Made by a program: the position numbers and the translations under genes. The notes under the pieces are model-generated. The model saw only the letters and a program-made list of their open reading frames with translations, was not told where the DNA came from and made no database searches. Of a stretch of DNA of 64,000 nt, positions 20,755 through 33,540 are shown piece after piece (within the stretch, counting starts at the first letter, position 1; every line of letters begins with the position of its first letter). This DNA is from Atopsyche davidsoni (taxonomy: Eukaryota > Arthropoda > Insecta > Trichoptera > Hydrobiosidae), in contig JAILWY010000016.1 of NCBI GenBank assembly GCA_022113835.1, forward strand, positions 2,545,501 to 2,609,500, read 5' to 3'.

Positions 20755-21055
20755 TTAAAGACTTTCTTCATCAAGTGCCTTTCCTTGGAAGAGGTTGGCG
20801 ACCATTTCACTGAGCTATACTTATTCTGAGCCAGTGTTCATGGTTTTCTAAGAAGAAATTAGTATGGTGGGAAATTCTACACCGCAGTTTTATATTGGAA
20901 GGAAAAGTCTGCGTATTGCTGCTGCTCAATAGCATTTTTATACAATCCTTTATATAATGCTATGTCGTTAACATCTGATACTACTTCTGCAGCAGGTTAC
21001 AGAAACAATAGCAGGAGCCCCCCCCACGTAATTCCAAAGCAAATACCTAAGAAAA
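20755..21055 (-). pseudogene. non-LTR retrotransposon 3' end, copy 5 (inverted)
   Basis: Starts TTTCTTCATCAAGTGCCTTT, then GGAAGAGGTTGGCGACCATT, the inverse of the family's tail. It continues with TGAGCCAGTGTTCATGGTTT and TGCGTATTGCTGCTGC, shared with the copies at 51960 and 59670. No open frame remains. Confidence 0.65.
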
Positions 21056-22720
21056 AAAATCGGATGAGCTCAAACATGTTTTAGTTCTCTCGGAGATACT
21101 TTCAATAGGTTTACAGATTTACTATCGAAGCACTGCATCAATTTGGTTGCGTCATACATTGCATGAATGCATCTGACCACCGTGTAGCTGGTGGTGTATT
21201 CTACGGAGGCCTGCGATAATTGCCCGGGCCGGGACTCGAGTAACAAGCGACCGGGCCCGGGGCTAGACCACGAGGCTGCGTACCCACATTCAGATAAATC
21301 AAGGCATTACATCTCAATTGAATTCGAACTCACATTAACAGAAGTAATGAATTTCAAAACTCACCTGAGAATGTACGGAATGGTGAGAAATCGCGTTCAA
21401 AGAACTGATTGCAAAATGTCGCTCGGTGAAAATGAGCGGTTTCGGTTCTATCCATGTTATTTTAAGTTATTTTTTTACTGCAACTAACTTTAAGTATACA
21501 TATAATTTAAAATTTATATCGTCATTTCATTTGAACAGGGAGATAATTTTCAATCTCAATATAATATTTGTAAATTTTTATTATTATGAGGCATTCGATC
21601 CCATAAATTTCCTGTCTTTCAGCTTCAGTACTCCCAGTGAAAAAAAATCGATGAGATGAATTGTTCATAAAGAGATATTTAAAGAATTTGTCTTTCTCAC
21701 ATAATACAATTTTTTTTTGTAGATAAAATTTATACCACAAATAGCAAGGAGATGAAGTTATTTTTTTATTTTTTGAGCACTTTTGCCTTGAAAAGGATTT
21801 TCCAATTTAACAAAAAGCTCTCAAAAAGAAAAACACGTAACCTACGTGCCAATTAAATCATACAATCTGCATATAAATAAAAACAACTATAAATTTAATA
21901 TCACCAAAAGTGTTTAATATATATTATTGTGGCATTTTTTTTTCAATGGATATTCAATTAAAACGTTTGTATGTTAAAACATATTTAAGGGCAAGCAACG
22001 CTTTGTTTCCAGGATGGACCGCACGCCACTGGTACAATCCTTATATTTATTTTGATTCAAGGCATTAGATTATCCCTTGTCGGAATTGAATTATATTCAG
22101 TTGCCTTTGTAATGATCTCGTAGTTGTAACTATGTGTACAGGTAATATAAAATACAGGTGGGCAGCCTGGAGGAGGCTCTAAACATGTACAGACACATAA
22201 AGTTATCTCGCTCTGCTTTATAGAAACATTTACAAGACGTGTATTTCAATAAAGTTATAAAATGAGCTAGATATATATAGATAATGAACTAGAAATGAGG
22301 AGATACGAGTTCGACTGCATCTGTGTTAATTGTTGCTGTAGACATTGTAGAATCGTAGGCTTATAATTTTAAGGTTTTAATTCTACAATATAGCTTTTGT
22401 TCAAATCCTGATACAAAATGTAGAATACATAGTTTTTTAGGCAATTGTATGAATAGCTTAAAAATATATTTAAAGAGCAATAAATCGATGCAGGATATTT
22501 TTTTAAATAAATGGTATGCAATTTTTTTAAATAATTTAATTGGATATTTATTTTTATATTACTTCTCTGTTCACCAAAATTTGTTCAGTCCATTTTTATG
22601 AATTGTATTTCTTCATCAAAATACCGCATCTTTAACTTTCGAGTTAGCCATGAAGTTAAACAATATTTTGGCTTACGATCCAAATAACAAATAAATCTAT
22701 CTCATTCATTATCACAATAC
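21056..22720. other. mostly AT-rich stretch with a small GC patch (21190-21300)
   Basis: The patch has GATAATTGCCCGGGCCGGGA. A 98-codon frame across it has no recognisable family. The remainder is AT-rich and empty. Confidence 0.3.
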
Positions 22721-22722
22721 AG

Positions 22723-22812
22723 CCCTGCTACACACGCTGCGACACAACTGACAACCGAGGGTAAATAGTCGATAGCGTTCTCTATTGCGTTATTCACTTA
22801 GGCAAAACCATA
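22723..22812 (+). mobile_element. TIR MITE (TACACAC family), copy 5, left half
   Basis: Best preserved left end: CCCTGCTACACACGCTGCGA, CACAACTGACAACCGA, and after a short interval ATAGCGTTCTCTATTGCGTT, parallel to the 9046 copy. No right terminus was found. Confidence 0.5.
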
Positions 22813-22979
22813 AAAGAACACCCAAAATCAAAGGACACTATAATACACCCAAGGCGATATTTGTCATATCCATACATACTTTGATATCAGAGAATATATT
22901 TCAAACTCATTGTTCGCCTCTGCGGAATCGGCAGATCGTTTTTAATCAACCCGAAATAAATTTCAACATTTAAACACCT

Positions 22980-23202
22980 ACGGGAGATCTTTCGTAACCC
23001 GGGGGAGCAAAAAGCAACCGGTCGGGACCGTTTTCAACATCTCCATAACCGGTAAATCAGTCGCGGCATCGATCCCAATCGCGAGATCGCCGCGTGATTT
23101 ACGCACCATTGTGCGGCGCCCGATTGCAGTACAAATAATCACTGCCCGTAAATCCCCCAGACGCGCTAATTCACGGGCCTCTGCCCCAGGCTCTGCTTCT
23201 AC
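22980..23202. other. GC-rich island, conserved non-coding candidate
   Basis: Very CG-rich for this window (GCAACCGGTCGGGACCG, CGATCGCCGCG-type words on the minus strand). An 80-codon minus-strand frame runs through it without any recognisable domain. It could be an exon of an unknown gene, but composition and context fit a non-coding island better. Confidence 0.3.
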
Positions 23203-23545
23203 ACCAGTCCTCTGCTGCATGAAGAACCAGCTTTTTAAAAAAAATTACTGAAATTCAGTCATCAAATTTGCAGCCGCACTTGCTCGATAAAACCCATCAG
23301 ACAGTCTAACTCACTGCCGGGAGGCACTGCTGCCTTTTCGAGCGGTACTCTGCCCCTACGCAGTTCAAGCAACAGCCAGTCCTCTGCTGTAAAAAAAACC
23401 ATTTTTTTTAAAATTATTACTGAAATTCAAATATTAAATATATTGTCACACTTGCTCGGTAAAACCCGCAGACGGTCTAACTCACGAGACAACTGCCAGG
23501 AGGCACCGCTTTCTGTCACTGCTGCCTCTTTCTACGCTGTTCGTA
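23203..23545. repeat. tandem duplication, unit ~172 bp, two diverged copies
   Basis: CCAGTCCTCTGCTG at about 23204 and 23376 opens each unit. Both then have an A/T tract, ATTACTGAAATTCA, ACTTGCTCG, TAAAACCC, GTCTAACTCAC and GGAGGCAC in the same order. The copies differ by many substitutions, so the duplication is old and the conserved words may be functional. Confidence 0.75.
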
Positions 23546-23689
23546 CAGATAGAAGCATAAAGACTGCGGTTCAGCTCCTCAAGAACAAACTTCTCCAATA
23601 AAAATTTTTGAGCATTTTTTGATTTAAAAAGTGTTTTAAAATTATTTATCGCCAAGGCTTATAGTAGTCAATATATGTAGTCCCACAGT

Positions 23690-23885
23690 GTATTGTTGCA
23701 TTGGGTTTCCGGTCGTTTATTAGGTCAGGTATGCCGGGGGTTGTTGAAGCTGCCCGCGGACCACAATGCCTGTCCGCAGGCTCCGATCCAGCCCTTATCA
23801 CCTGTGAATTACCGACAGGCACTGCCTCCAGCAGTATATTGCAAGCGTCGAGGTTAATGGGAAACCACACGAGGGTTAGTTCCTA
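23690..23885. other. GC-richer island
   Basis: GTATGCCGGGGGTTGTTGAA and CCGCAGGCTCCGATCCAGCC occur in a short CG-rich block. Frames are open on both strands (61 and 74 codons) with no signature. Conserved non-coding candidate. Confidence 0.25.
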
Positions 23886-26800
23886 AGCCCTAATGAACTT
23901 TGGCCAAAACTAATTAAACAGATTATCGTAGATCGAATCCAAATTAATAACGCCTTAAGATGTCTGCCTTCATTGTAGTAGTGCCCTTCAGGGTATACGA
24001 GTAAAAAAAATTATATTAATTTAATTTGAATATTGTAATAGACAATCATCTTCAAATGTAGTTCAGATTATTTTGTATTTGCTGAATTTTTTTTTTATCA
24101 AACGAAAATTTCCAGTGACTTAGGTTTTATTATAAACCATTTTACTGTCAGCAAACAGGCAGTCAAATTTATAAGAGGTTTTTTTTTTTATTGATATTCA
24201 AAATGCGTTTAATTTATTAATATAAAAAGCAAGCACGTACATGTGTTCAACACAATAATTTATTTTTTATATATATATTGCCAATCCGCCAGAGAGGATC
24301 GAGTCCTGCTCCGGCCTCACTTTATAGGCCTTATGCTCCTTATCTTCGCTACGTGCCCGATATAATTCTGGAATCCCGCCTGGAGCCTTGCATTATTCAT
24401 AAAACTCAATGGTTAATATTTGGGGAAAATATTTTTGTTACATGATCAACAAACACGTGTTTTTTTTTTTATTATTTATATTTTACGCGCAGCTCTTGAG
24501 CTTAACAAAGCTTATAGAGAATTTCGATATGAACGCCACACTATTTTATCAATTTAACTGGAAAGTTAATCAAACGGAAAATGATAATATTCCATCAAAA
24601 ATACGTACATTTCATTCCAAAAACTAAATACGTACGCTTTTTTATTTAAATATTGTTTGTTGGAAGTTTTTAACTGACTTAAGTTTTACTGTCGTAAGTA
24701 TGCATATAGCATTTTTTTATTTGTTTTTTTTATGATTCTGTTTTCTTTGAACTCTTATCTGATATTTATTATCTCAGTTAAATCGCTGTAAGCCTAATAT
24801 ATTCCACTAACGTATTTCTGTACACAGGCTGAACTCCATCAAAGAAGCCGATATGTCTGTTTATTTGCCTTGAGCCACAATTTATATAGCTTCATGGCAA
24901 ACATAATATTACACGAGGGACGTGATACACATTTCCATGGGAATCGGAGACGCCGCAATTAACATACATAGGTTTTCCCATGGTGCTATTCGTATGGCCA
25001 TCGCATTGCAACCTTGGCAATAATCGCCACCCTTGTATTCCTGAAAATATATTACGAAACATATTTTTAAATGCACATTACAGGCTACCTTTAATCTTAT
25101 TGTGCTTTGCTTTTATGTGAAAACCCTCTACAGAAGCTTTCAAAAATATCACAAGTACATTTTTCATCACTTCTCAGTAATGAAAGCTTCAAATAGTGGA
25201 AGTCGTTGTTTCAATATCTCATAAAAATATATTTACAATGACCCAATCACATACTTTAATATACCATACTTTTTACTTGTTTTAAAAAAAATCGTGTTTT
25301 TCTCTTTTTGCGTCATATTTCTTTCCTAGATAAGCACTGTTTGCTTATGGTGTTACACTTATTTGAACGTTCAAATAAATAAAAAAATTATAAAATATAT
25401 AAACACAACGTATATTAATGAATCGACTTGAAAATTTCTCTAAAAGTTCACAGGGCACAATCGGAATCCAAACACAAAACCTTTAGCTATATAGAACGTG
25501 TAACATAATACTTACGCCCACAATCATATTTATTACCATTAACCGGCATAAAATCATCGAGGTAGTATCAAATAAACAAAGGTTCAACATTTTTTAAAAC
25601 AAACATATCCAATGACTAAACTCTCTGTAAACAATTATTTATGCTTGATTTTATTACGTAAATTAAAACCTACCAATTGTCTGTGTGCTTGTTTGATATT
25701 ATTAACAACTACATCATTTCTAGGTTTATTCGTTTAGATAGAGAGATAATCTTTTTCGTCAAAATTAATTTAATATACTTAAAATAATTTAGTATACTTA
25801 TAAAATGATTTGAAAGTAAGTTATTTGCATCTTAGGTGCGATATAATATAGTTAAATAAAGTGTATATTTAAATTATTGTTCAAACGGGAGTGATTGATG
25901 TTAAAGTATGAAATAGTTATATTTTCAATATTCTTTTGGAATTACTTATTTATTATAATATATGCATTAAGATGACACATTATGTTAAGAAAGTAGGATA
26001 TACTCTATTAGAGATGACAAGCAATTAAAAACTTCTTACAAGGCATAATTATATAAAGAAATTTTTCTCGGTATTTCGATGCGTTAGAAAATTAATCACC
26101 ATTCTTTGTATAATTACATCTTTTACGTATAATTATTTAAAATAATGTTTGTTTAATTTGTCTAGCATACTAATTCCATAAAAATATTATAGTAGGTAGT
26201 TCTTATAAACAATGTACTCTATATCTTTTAACCATCAAAAAAATTAAAATATGTTTTAGTGTTTTCTTACAATTGTGTTTTCAAATAAAAATATACCATA
26301 TAGACATTTATAACTGGCGAAATTGTAACTATTAATTATTTTATAATTAATAGTTAATATAACAGAGACTAACATAATAACCCAGCGTTGCCTGGACTTC
26401 CAGGTTATTTGTCAATTATTCAAAACAATATGTATTTGCTGAATCTTTTATTTTCGATGGTCCCAATACTAACTCGAAGTATACAAACTTGAATTTATTA
26501 ACCCGTTCAACAGATTTTCATAATAGTATATATATATATAGTTTGAGATTCACCTGTGAAGTCGGGAATCACCAGAAGACCTATTTATCGGTATTCAGCA
26601 ATCACTGAGTCAACAAATAAATCTATGCTTATTTTCAGCCATTTGTTAGTTACTACTTTTATCATTAGATACCAGATTATAAAAAAATACGAAGAATTAT
26701 ATATATAGGCACACACATGTATGTGTGCACATCGAGTTAGAAAGAACCTAATTCATCCCTTGCCCTTCAGAACTACATTCCACTATGTTATTTCAGAGGA

Positions 26801-27665
26801 GATCTCTGAAGTGCCGTCGACTCTCCCCTAACAAAACACGCCAGAGATGTTGATTTTGTATCTCTAACTCGAGGAAGGATGTTTTCTGAAGTCACCAGGT
26901 CTTGTGTATTTTTGGGTTCAATTCAGTTTCAATTATACAAGCGTCAACATCCCCGGATACTCCATTGCTTGATGTTTAAAGATATTTATTTGATTTCTTC
27001 AATTTAAATGTTTTTTTTTTAATGACAACCGGATCAATTTTTTGAGAACATTCACAACAAAATCATATACGTACACTTGTTTTTTGATCATTTTCTAGTC
27101 CGTTTTGCGAAAAATCGACTGCACCAATTAAAAATATTTAAATGCAAAATGTTTGATACATCTCTTCTTCCGTACAGAATATTTTTATTTCTTATAAATT
27201 TACTATCAATATGATAAATATGTGTTTTTCCGACTGAAGTGTAGGAATTTAGAGATTCGTCATGTCCCTTTTCCAAGAGTCCTAAACATTTAAAAGTCTT
27301 TTTTTTAATTGGAATTAAAAGATTAAATATTAAACCTGTGCGATATATTATTTTAAAAATAAAAATAAATAAAATCTTTAACAAACTTTGGTTTTGAAAA
27401 GTCATAATTTTATCCAATTTTACCCTAAAAATGGACATAAATAAAATAATAAAAAAATTGTAAATATAATTTATAGTTTTTTTAATATTCTATTAAAAAA
27501 ATGCATTTTTGACATAGAGAAATAAAGTGACAATTAAATTAATTAAATGACACGATTTCGCCAGGTAAAACGGTGCTTTTTTTGTGGCAGACGGGGGATG
27601 GACCCCAAGCAAGGTTTTTGTATACAAGAGGTAGCATTTCATAGGTAATTGTGACGTAGCTTTAT
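23886..27665. other. mostly AT-rich stretch with two islands (24280-24400, 24820-25045)
   Basis: The first island has GAGGATCGAGTCCTGCTCCG and TTTATAGGCC. The second has ACGAGGGACGTGATACAC, GCCGCAATTAAC, and a pair of CCATGG-type words. Both resemble enhancers more than exons. A short (TA)n run is near 26528-26540. Nothing else was recognised. Confidence 0.3.
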
Positions 27666-27667
27666 TT

Positions 27668-27935
27668 TTTTCCTTGGAAGACAATTATCAGCCAGGCCGC
27701 AGACTTCCTGACCTCCCCTCCCCGGGAAGGACTTATGACGACACTCCGCGACCTCGGGACTGCACTGGAGGCTCGCGCATTAGCCGGCCATGTTACTTAA
27801 TTCGTAATTGCCAGGCTGCTTGCGTCCATTATCCGCGCTCCGAACAGTGGCGTCCGTACTGGAGGCGAGCTCATACAAAGCCCAAGAGAAAACACAGAAT
27901 CAGGGCTGGCTTAAACGTTTTGAATCTTGGAAACA
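27668..27935. other. GC-rich island just before a family A insertion
   Basis: CAGCCAGGCCGCAGACTTCC, CTCCCCTCCCCGGGAAGGAC and TAATTCGTAATTGCC lie in a compact GC-rich block, with 91 open codons on the + strand and no family match that I recognise. Conserved non-coding candidate. Confidence 0.28.
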
Positions 27936-27949
27936 CTAACGAGCTTTGA

Positions 27950-27962
27950 CTGGCAAATCTAG
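27950..27962 (+). repeat. left target-site duplication of family A insertion
   Basis: CTGGCAAATCTAG, repeated exactly at 28154-28166 across the insertion. The bases just outside differ on the two sides, so the duplication is exactly 13 bp. Confidence 0.85.
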
Positions 27963-28153
27963 TATTTTTGAATAAAATACTTGAGTGATTTTTCACATTT
28001 TTATTTTTATTAGTGACCAGTTTCGCCAACCTTTCACGTTGGCGAAACCGGTCACTAATAAAAATAAAAATGTGGAAAATCACTCAAGTATTTTATTCAA
28101 AAATATTAAAATGGAATTCCACCAAGTACTCTCTGTCAAAAATATTGAATTTC
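27963..28153. mobile_element. family A snap-back element with 13-bp target-site duplication
   Basis: The left arm (27963-28030) mirrors the right arm (28031 onward) around the stem II sequence. The right arm continues to TCTGTCAAAAATATTGAATT. It is bounded by a perfect direct repeat, CTGGCAAATCTAG, at 27950-27962 and 28154-28166. A variable-length duplication of this size fits target-primed retrotransposition better than a cut-and-paste DNA transposon. The 5' core box has been lost at the fold centre. Confidence 0.85.
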
Positions 28154-28166
28154 CTGGCAAATCTAG
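28154..28166 (+). repeat. right target-site duplication of family A insertion
   Basis: Exact second copy of CTGGCAAATCTAG (first at 27950-27962). Confidence 0.85.
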
Positions 28167-28556
28167 ATCTGCCTTTGAAATACTGACGCCAGATTATGCA
28201 TTGCATTAAAGTTATCAAAAATTGATGGTATGATGTATTATTAGTAATTTATAAATAATGATCACGAAGCTTTAAGCCTTCCTTTATTTAATAAAACAAA
28301 TAAGGAATCATTCTTCTACCATAGCCCTAGCGAACGCTTGTTTACTAAAAGCCTTTAAAAAATCAAAATGACGTTTTAGAAAATTTAAATGGGTTTTAAA
28401 GCTTTTAAAATATAAATTTATCAGTTTGCAAATTTATATGCTCTTATTTCATTTTTTTGTTTTTCGTTTATTATACAAAAGATATAAACGTTATCCATGC
28501 CTGCTGACCATAAAAAATAAGAATATTTTTTTTAAAGAAGGCGTGAGTTATTAAGA
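28167..28556. other. short AT-rich interval
   Basis: No feature seen between the two neighbouring family A elements. Confidence 0.4.
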
Positions 28557-28742
28557 AATTCAACATTTTTGACAGAGAGTACTTGGTGGAATTCCATTAT
28601 AATATTTTTAAGTAAAATACTTGAGTGATTTTCCACATGTTCGTTTTTATTTGTGACCAGTTTCGCCAACCTTTCACATTGGCCATAATTCATAATGTCA
28701 ACGTGAAAGGTTGGCGAAACCGGTCACAAATTAAAACGAATG
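28557..28742. mobile_element. family A snap-back element, copy 5
   Basis: The left arm is complete from TTCAACATTTTTGACAGAGA to the stem II module. The right arm is truncated after TCACAAATTAAAACGAAT. The module at 28686-28728 has core TTCATAA and stem II GTCAAC/GTTGGC with one wobble pair. Confidence 0.75.
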
Positions 28743-28797
28743 TATAAGTTATTATTAATAATTTAGAAATTTTATTTTTCTTGAAGTTTATCAAGCT

Positions 28798-29460
28798 TTT
28801 TAGAGCTCTCCGAGCGTCCCTGGCACCTGCTTGTCTCAGAGTAAATATATCCATACGTGAGAGTAGTATAAATACGTGCAGGGCCACACTCGTGTCCAGC
28901 AGTCGGAAGCAACGATGACTGCCGTTCAATATAGACTGCTGACTATAATTATATTTAACCCTTTCGCAACACATTCATAAAATAAGCTGAAAATCTGAAG
29001 AGTCTTATGTAACACCACTCGCGAATTCGAAAGGCTTTTATCCGTCACACCGATGTGCAGCTTGTTGCAGTGTAAATACATCGAGACGCGAGTGTACTGT
29101 CAATACGTGCAGGGCCACACTCGTGTCCAGGGGTCGGAGTTTTCATTCAAATAACATCCCTGAGACAACATATTCATGGAATAAGATAGAGCATCTTAAA
29201 AGCCTTGTGTAACACCGGTGGTTCGCTATGCGAAAGGCTTTTATCACACCGTCACACCGATGTGTTGCTAGTGGTTAAGCTCACAGCGCGCCCTTGACGC
29301 AACTTGTCTTGAGTAAACTTTAAATACTTGCAGGACTACACTCGTGTCCGGCAGTCCAAGCAACGACAAGTACTGCCGACCTCCATTATACCTGAGCCTT
29401 ATTAGACGCCATTTTTATTCAAATGGCGTCCTAAAGGAACACATTTTGATGAAATTACAA
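28798..29460. repeat. degenerate tandem repeat, ~225-bp unit, about 2.6 units
   Basis: CACACTCGTGTCC anchors recur near 28885 and 29116, and in variant form (TACACTCGTGTCC) near 29336. Each is preceded by an AATACGTGCAGG or AATACTTGCAGG word and followed by a CAGTCGGAAGCAACGA- or CAGTCCAAGCAACGA-like word. A second set (TTATGTAACACC or TTGTGTAACACC, CGAAAGGCTTTTATC, CACACCGATGTG) repeats between the anchors. Spacing is about 231 then 221 bp. No ORF or transposon end is attached. Confidence 0.75.
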
Positions 29461-31864
29461 TTTCGTTTATCGCTTCGCGGAATTTGTGCCGAGCGCTAGA
29501 AAAAACTGGCATGAGTGACGGTTTGAAAACATTTAATAACAATAAAACGCATTTTACTATACAACTTTTTTTAAAAACACCACACGCGAGAATATTATAA
29601 GTTTCGTAATAATTATATTATATTTGACCTCAAATATCGTTGAAAATAATATTGATTCTAGTTGACCAGGTAAAATATATTAAAACCGTTGAAATTTTAA
29701 AAAAATATCGTTTCACAATTATATGATGATCTTGATCAAAAAAATCTATTCATCGTGAATATATTATTTAAAAAAATGGTTGATCACCCCTGCTTCGTAC
29801 ATTATACAGCCATTATGAGGAATAATGATGGATCATTCTTAAAATATTCATCGGACACAATTTCCAATACAGAATGTCGGCTCGGCTCCGGGGAAAAGAA
29901 AACATTGTCCACGCCACTCTTAACCACATACATTTAAAGCATCGGAATGTGTAGAGGTTCAAACGATGTATTAACTTTTAAAATATGTAATTTTTATTTA
30001 GTCAAAGTAACAACAAAATGGTTTATTAAATATAATAATATGTAAATATTCATAGATACCATGACAGCTGAGGCTACACAGACGAAGGATTTCTAAACAC
30101 AAAGTGACCGGGCGTTTGTGTCTTGCGATGTGAAGTGAAGAAAGAAAAAAGGCGTTTGTGTCTTGTGCGGCCATTTTGAAAAGCAAATTTAAATAAAATA
30201 AAGTTGCATGATATCGTAGTTTAGTTTTTGGTATTCAAATCTTTTTAATCCTCTGTGATTGCGTAACCATCCAATAAAATGTTACGGGTAACATTAATAT
30301 TTCTGGATTGGAGTTTTACTCTATAGCTTTTATAAATATTTTAATTAATAAAATAATAAAAAATGTGTGTTTTTATGATATATTATTTAATATTTTATGT
30401 ATGATTTTAGCGAAAATAACTAAAAAAATGTTTAAATATATTTTGTGACAAAAAAAAAATTTATTGCTTGTGTGAAAATTATCGCTTTTTCTAATAAAAA
30501 TATTTATTTTTTAAAAAGAATACTTATTTTGTAATTCATTATAACGAACTTCTTCCGTGTTAATTTTTTTAATACGCATCTTTATTGGTGAAAGGAAGTT
30601 AAATCAATCATTTGCCATGCTTTGTGACCTGCAGTTCCACCTACGTAGTCTAGACTCCTTCCAGACACGCCAAGAATGCGAAGATAAGGAACAGACTCGT
30701 CCATCTTCAGCCACTTTCTATTGATAATCAAATTCCCCTGTCTGGTGTCTGTCTGCCTCGTTATCGATGAACCACTTTAAACCACCTGCATGTCTGTATA
30801 ATGAATTTTATTATTTAAAACAATAAACATAAGCAATATAAAAGTAAATATTTTATACACCTGGTGCTCTTTTTGAGATTAATTGCATTAAAAAAAACGT
30901 TTTATATCTTCAATAAATATAAAAGTTTCATAATAATAATATATCATTATCAATTGAAAATTCTCAGTGTTTACATACTACAGTAAACAAAAAATTTCAG
31001 GAGTAATTTCAGGTATGAACTATTCACACTGAACACAATAATACTGTATGGAAAATTATGTACATAAAAGATTTATTTTTGCCTGCAATTAATATCGATT
31101 TTAAATCATTCTAGAGCGTACGATATTCTGAAAGCTAAGCGATACTTTTATGTTAATTATCAAGTAGAGCGTGTAAAGTTGTTGAAATGTTTTGAAACTT
31201 AATCTAGGGAGTAAAAAAACACTGTCGAGGAGTCGCGTTTCATCGGTGACTTCTTGGGAACCTTCTCACACAGGTACAGAGGAGTCTGGGGGGTAAAAAA
31301 CAAAAATATTTACACCCTTACACATACAATAATATTAAATTAAATATTACGAAATTCAGTCAAACATGAATATATTAAAAGTAAATTTTACTATCAGATT
31401 CGTTACTTATTAAAAGATGTATTTGCTGTTAGAATAACATGATATATTCAGTAAAAGAATATAATTATTTTCTACTAAGATTACAAATTGTGATTGGTAA
31501 TTTGAGGGTTGATGATATTTATATAAATGATTTAAGTGATGGACGTAAGATTATAAGTCGTTGTTCCGTAAAATGCAATTTATTACTATCAGCAAAATAA
31601 ATTGCAGTCTCTTAAACGTTTATTTTAACTAACCACTTATATTGTTTATATTCTGATTGTAAAATAAATTTATATTGTTTGCAATAAGTATATTTTAAAG
31701 TAATTTGAAACTAATGATCCAACGGGTGTAGTAAAACCTTTTTGTTTCAGGTTCGAATCGATCACTTAAAATAAAGTCGATTGAAAAATTTAAGCTTTGT
31801 GTTACTTCATTATTGGAAGTTTTGGCAATCATTATAATTCTTCTGTATTAAACGTTTTTAAAAA
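29461..31864. other. AT-rich gene-free stretch with a 15-bp direct repeat
   Basis: GGCGTTTGTGTCTTG occurs at 30111 and 30151 in a small block that ends in a YY1/Pho-like GCGGCCATTTTG. The rest is AT-rich with no supported gene. A good 3' splice-like tract TTTTTGTTTCAG at about 31738-31749 is followed by GTTCGA, not by a donor. Confidence 0.3.
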
Positions 31865-31865
31865 A

Positions 31866-31965
31866 ATTGCTATTCGACGTTTTGGTCCTTGTTCATTGAT
31901 TATTTTTGGAGTATTCCTGAAAACAGTAAGATCGCCTTCTTTCTAAAGATGGTCCTAAGAATACC
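31866..31965. mobile_element. Penelope-like terminal relic, family C, rearranged
   Basis: TTCGACGTTTTGGTCC (minus strand GGACCAAAACGTCGAA) and, 60 bp on, CTAAAGATGGTCCTAAGAAT on the + strand match the two halves of the family C motif at 33541-33595. The halves face each other, so this looks like a rearranged inverted pair. Confidence 0.4.
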
Positions 31966-33540
31966 CAAGAACTAAATTCATTTTTGTTGCATACGAACGA
32001 TGCGTTATCTTTGATATTTTATTGTAAATTATTAAAATATTTATTATTTTGTTTCCCTTTACCCGGCACTACCGCAGCTGCTACTGTAATTATTATTTAT
32101 GGTCATATTTCGGCTCCCATTGAAACTCTATAGCCCCCTGGTAGCAAGTGTAATGCCTGATTGTCGGAGCGAAGTGCTGACTGTCATCTGGGATTATGGA
32201 GAGTTATAACCCCATAACCATTCAAATAGAAAATTATAAATATACACATATTTAATCACACGGAAATGCATAACTTATACTGTGCATAAAAAAAAACCCA
32301 TTGAAGTAAATATTTTTTATGAAAACAGATCCATTTGTATTTTTGACAAACAGAAATTCGTAGTACAAAAACTTCGTGTAACATCATTTCGGATAATTAT
32401 TTCTGCCTGATACCGAAAACGATTAATTACTAAAATGACTTTTAGTATTCAATACGATGTAGTAGTTTTTTTTTATTGTAATCTATCAATTGCTTTTATT
32501 TGCTTAAAACAATCGACCGCAAACCCAAGTTATATGTACACAGGCCTCAACACTCCCCTCGACAATGACTCGTGTTATACATTTCTAATTAAATTATTCA
32601 ATAATCAATTCCATCGCTTTGAAATGATAATGCAATGTAATAAATAATTGCATGCAGCATTATTACTGGTATTTCTATTTAGAAATTAATCTGTAGTAAT
32701 TCTTTGTGGTCGTGAGGCCCGGGCGGGTGTAAATTCTGTTTATCATCGCACTGGAAATATTTAGATTTGAATTATCAATTTGAAATGGTTTGATTTACTT
32801 TCTAAAGATATAAAATGTATTCCTTGGAATTATTTTATTAATAAAATTAGTTGATATCTCGTGTTTTTGATTTCATAAATGCATTTTGGAAATTATGATA
32901 GTTATCCAATCTATAGCCAACTTCACACGCAGCAACTAATAGTTTATCATTTTATTTAATTTTTGTACTGATGAGTGATCAATACAGTGTCTTATAGTTA
33001 AATATTTTTAATGAGACGTATTTTACAATTAGGCCGAGAATTTTTGTTCTGTAGAAGTGCCTCGGAGGTATTATAAGCTTAGAAAGTATTCGATACCTTC
33101 AGGCGCTATAGCGGCCACTCGTAAAAAAACCTAACGGGACTTCCTATTGTTTGCCAGCGATCTCGGTTTGAATAACACTGTATCTAATTATGTATCTATT
33201 CTAATGAAAAAATATGATAATTAAGTTGTTTTTATTCTACAAAAACTATAAGCATAGTGTAAAAAAAGTCTTCGGCAAATAAAACAAGTGACAAATCTTT
33301 ATAAGGTTATCGTATTAACTCAACTCATGATTTTTCTACGCTAAAATGTATACGATTTAATTATAATCTTAGCTTATAAGTTGGGTGAATTTAAATTTGA
33401 TATTATGTTTATATTAAAGTTAATTATTTGTTAATCATTTTAAGATTTTCAGTAAGGCTTTTATACATGTCGATTTTGTGCTCTTTGTTTTATCACCAAG
33501 TAAACCCTTAAGTGTTCTTATTTATGAGGCGTTGTGATTT
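31966..33540. other. AT-rich gene-free stretch
   Basis: Nothing beyond short chance frames. A small GC patch near 32710-32730 and another near 33060-33170 carry no recognisable feature. Confidence 0.4.

Noticed and set aside
22978..23220. 80-codon minus-strand frame in a GC-rich island
   Set aside because: Open because of base composition. No domain, no splice sites that fit, and opposite to the strand of the ratchet sites.
28957..28980. piggyBac end (TTAACCCTTTCGCAAC)
   Set aside because: No matching inverted end at a TTAA nearby, and the word lies within the ~225-bp tandem array.
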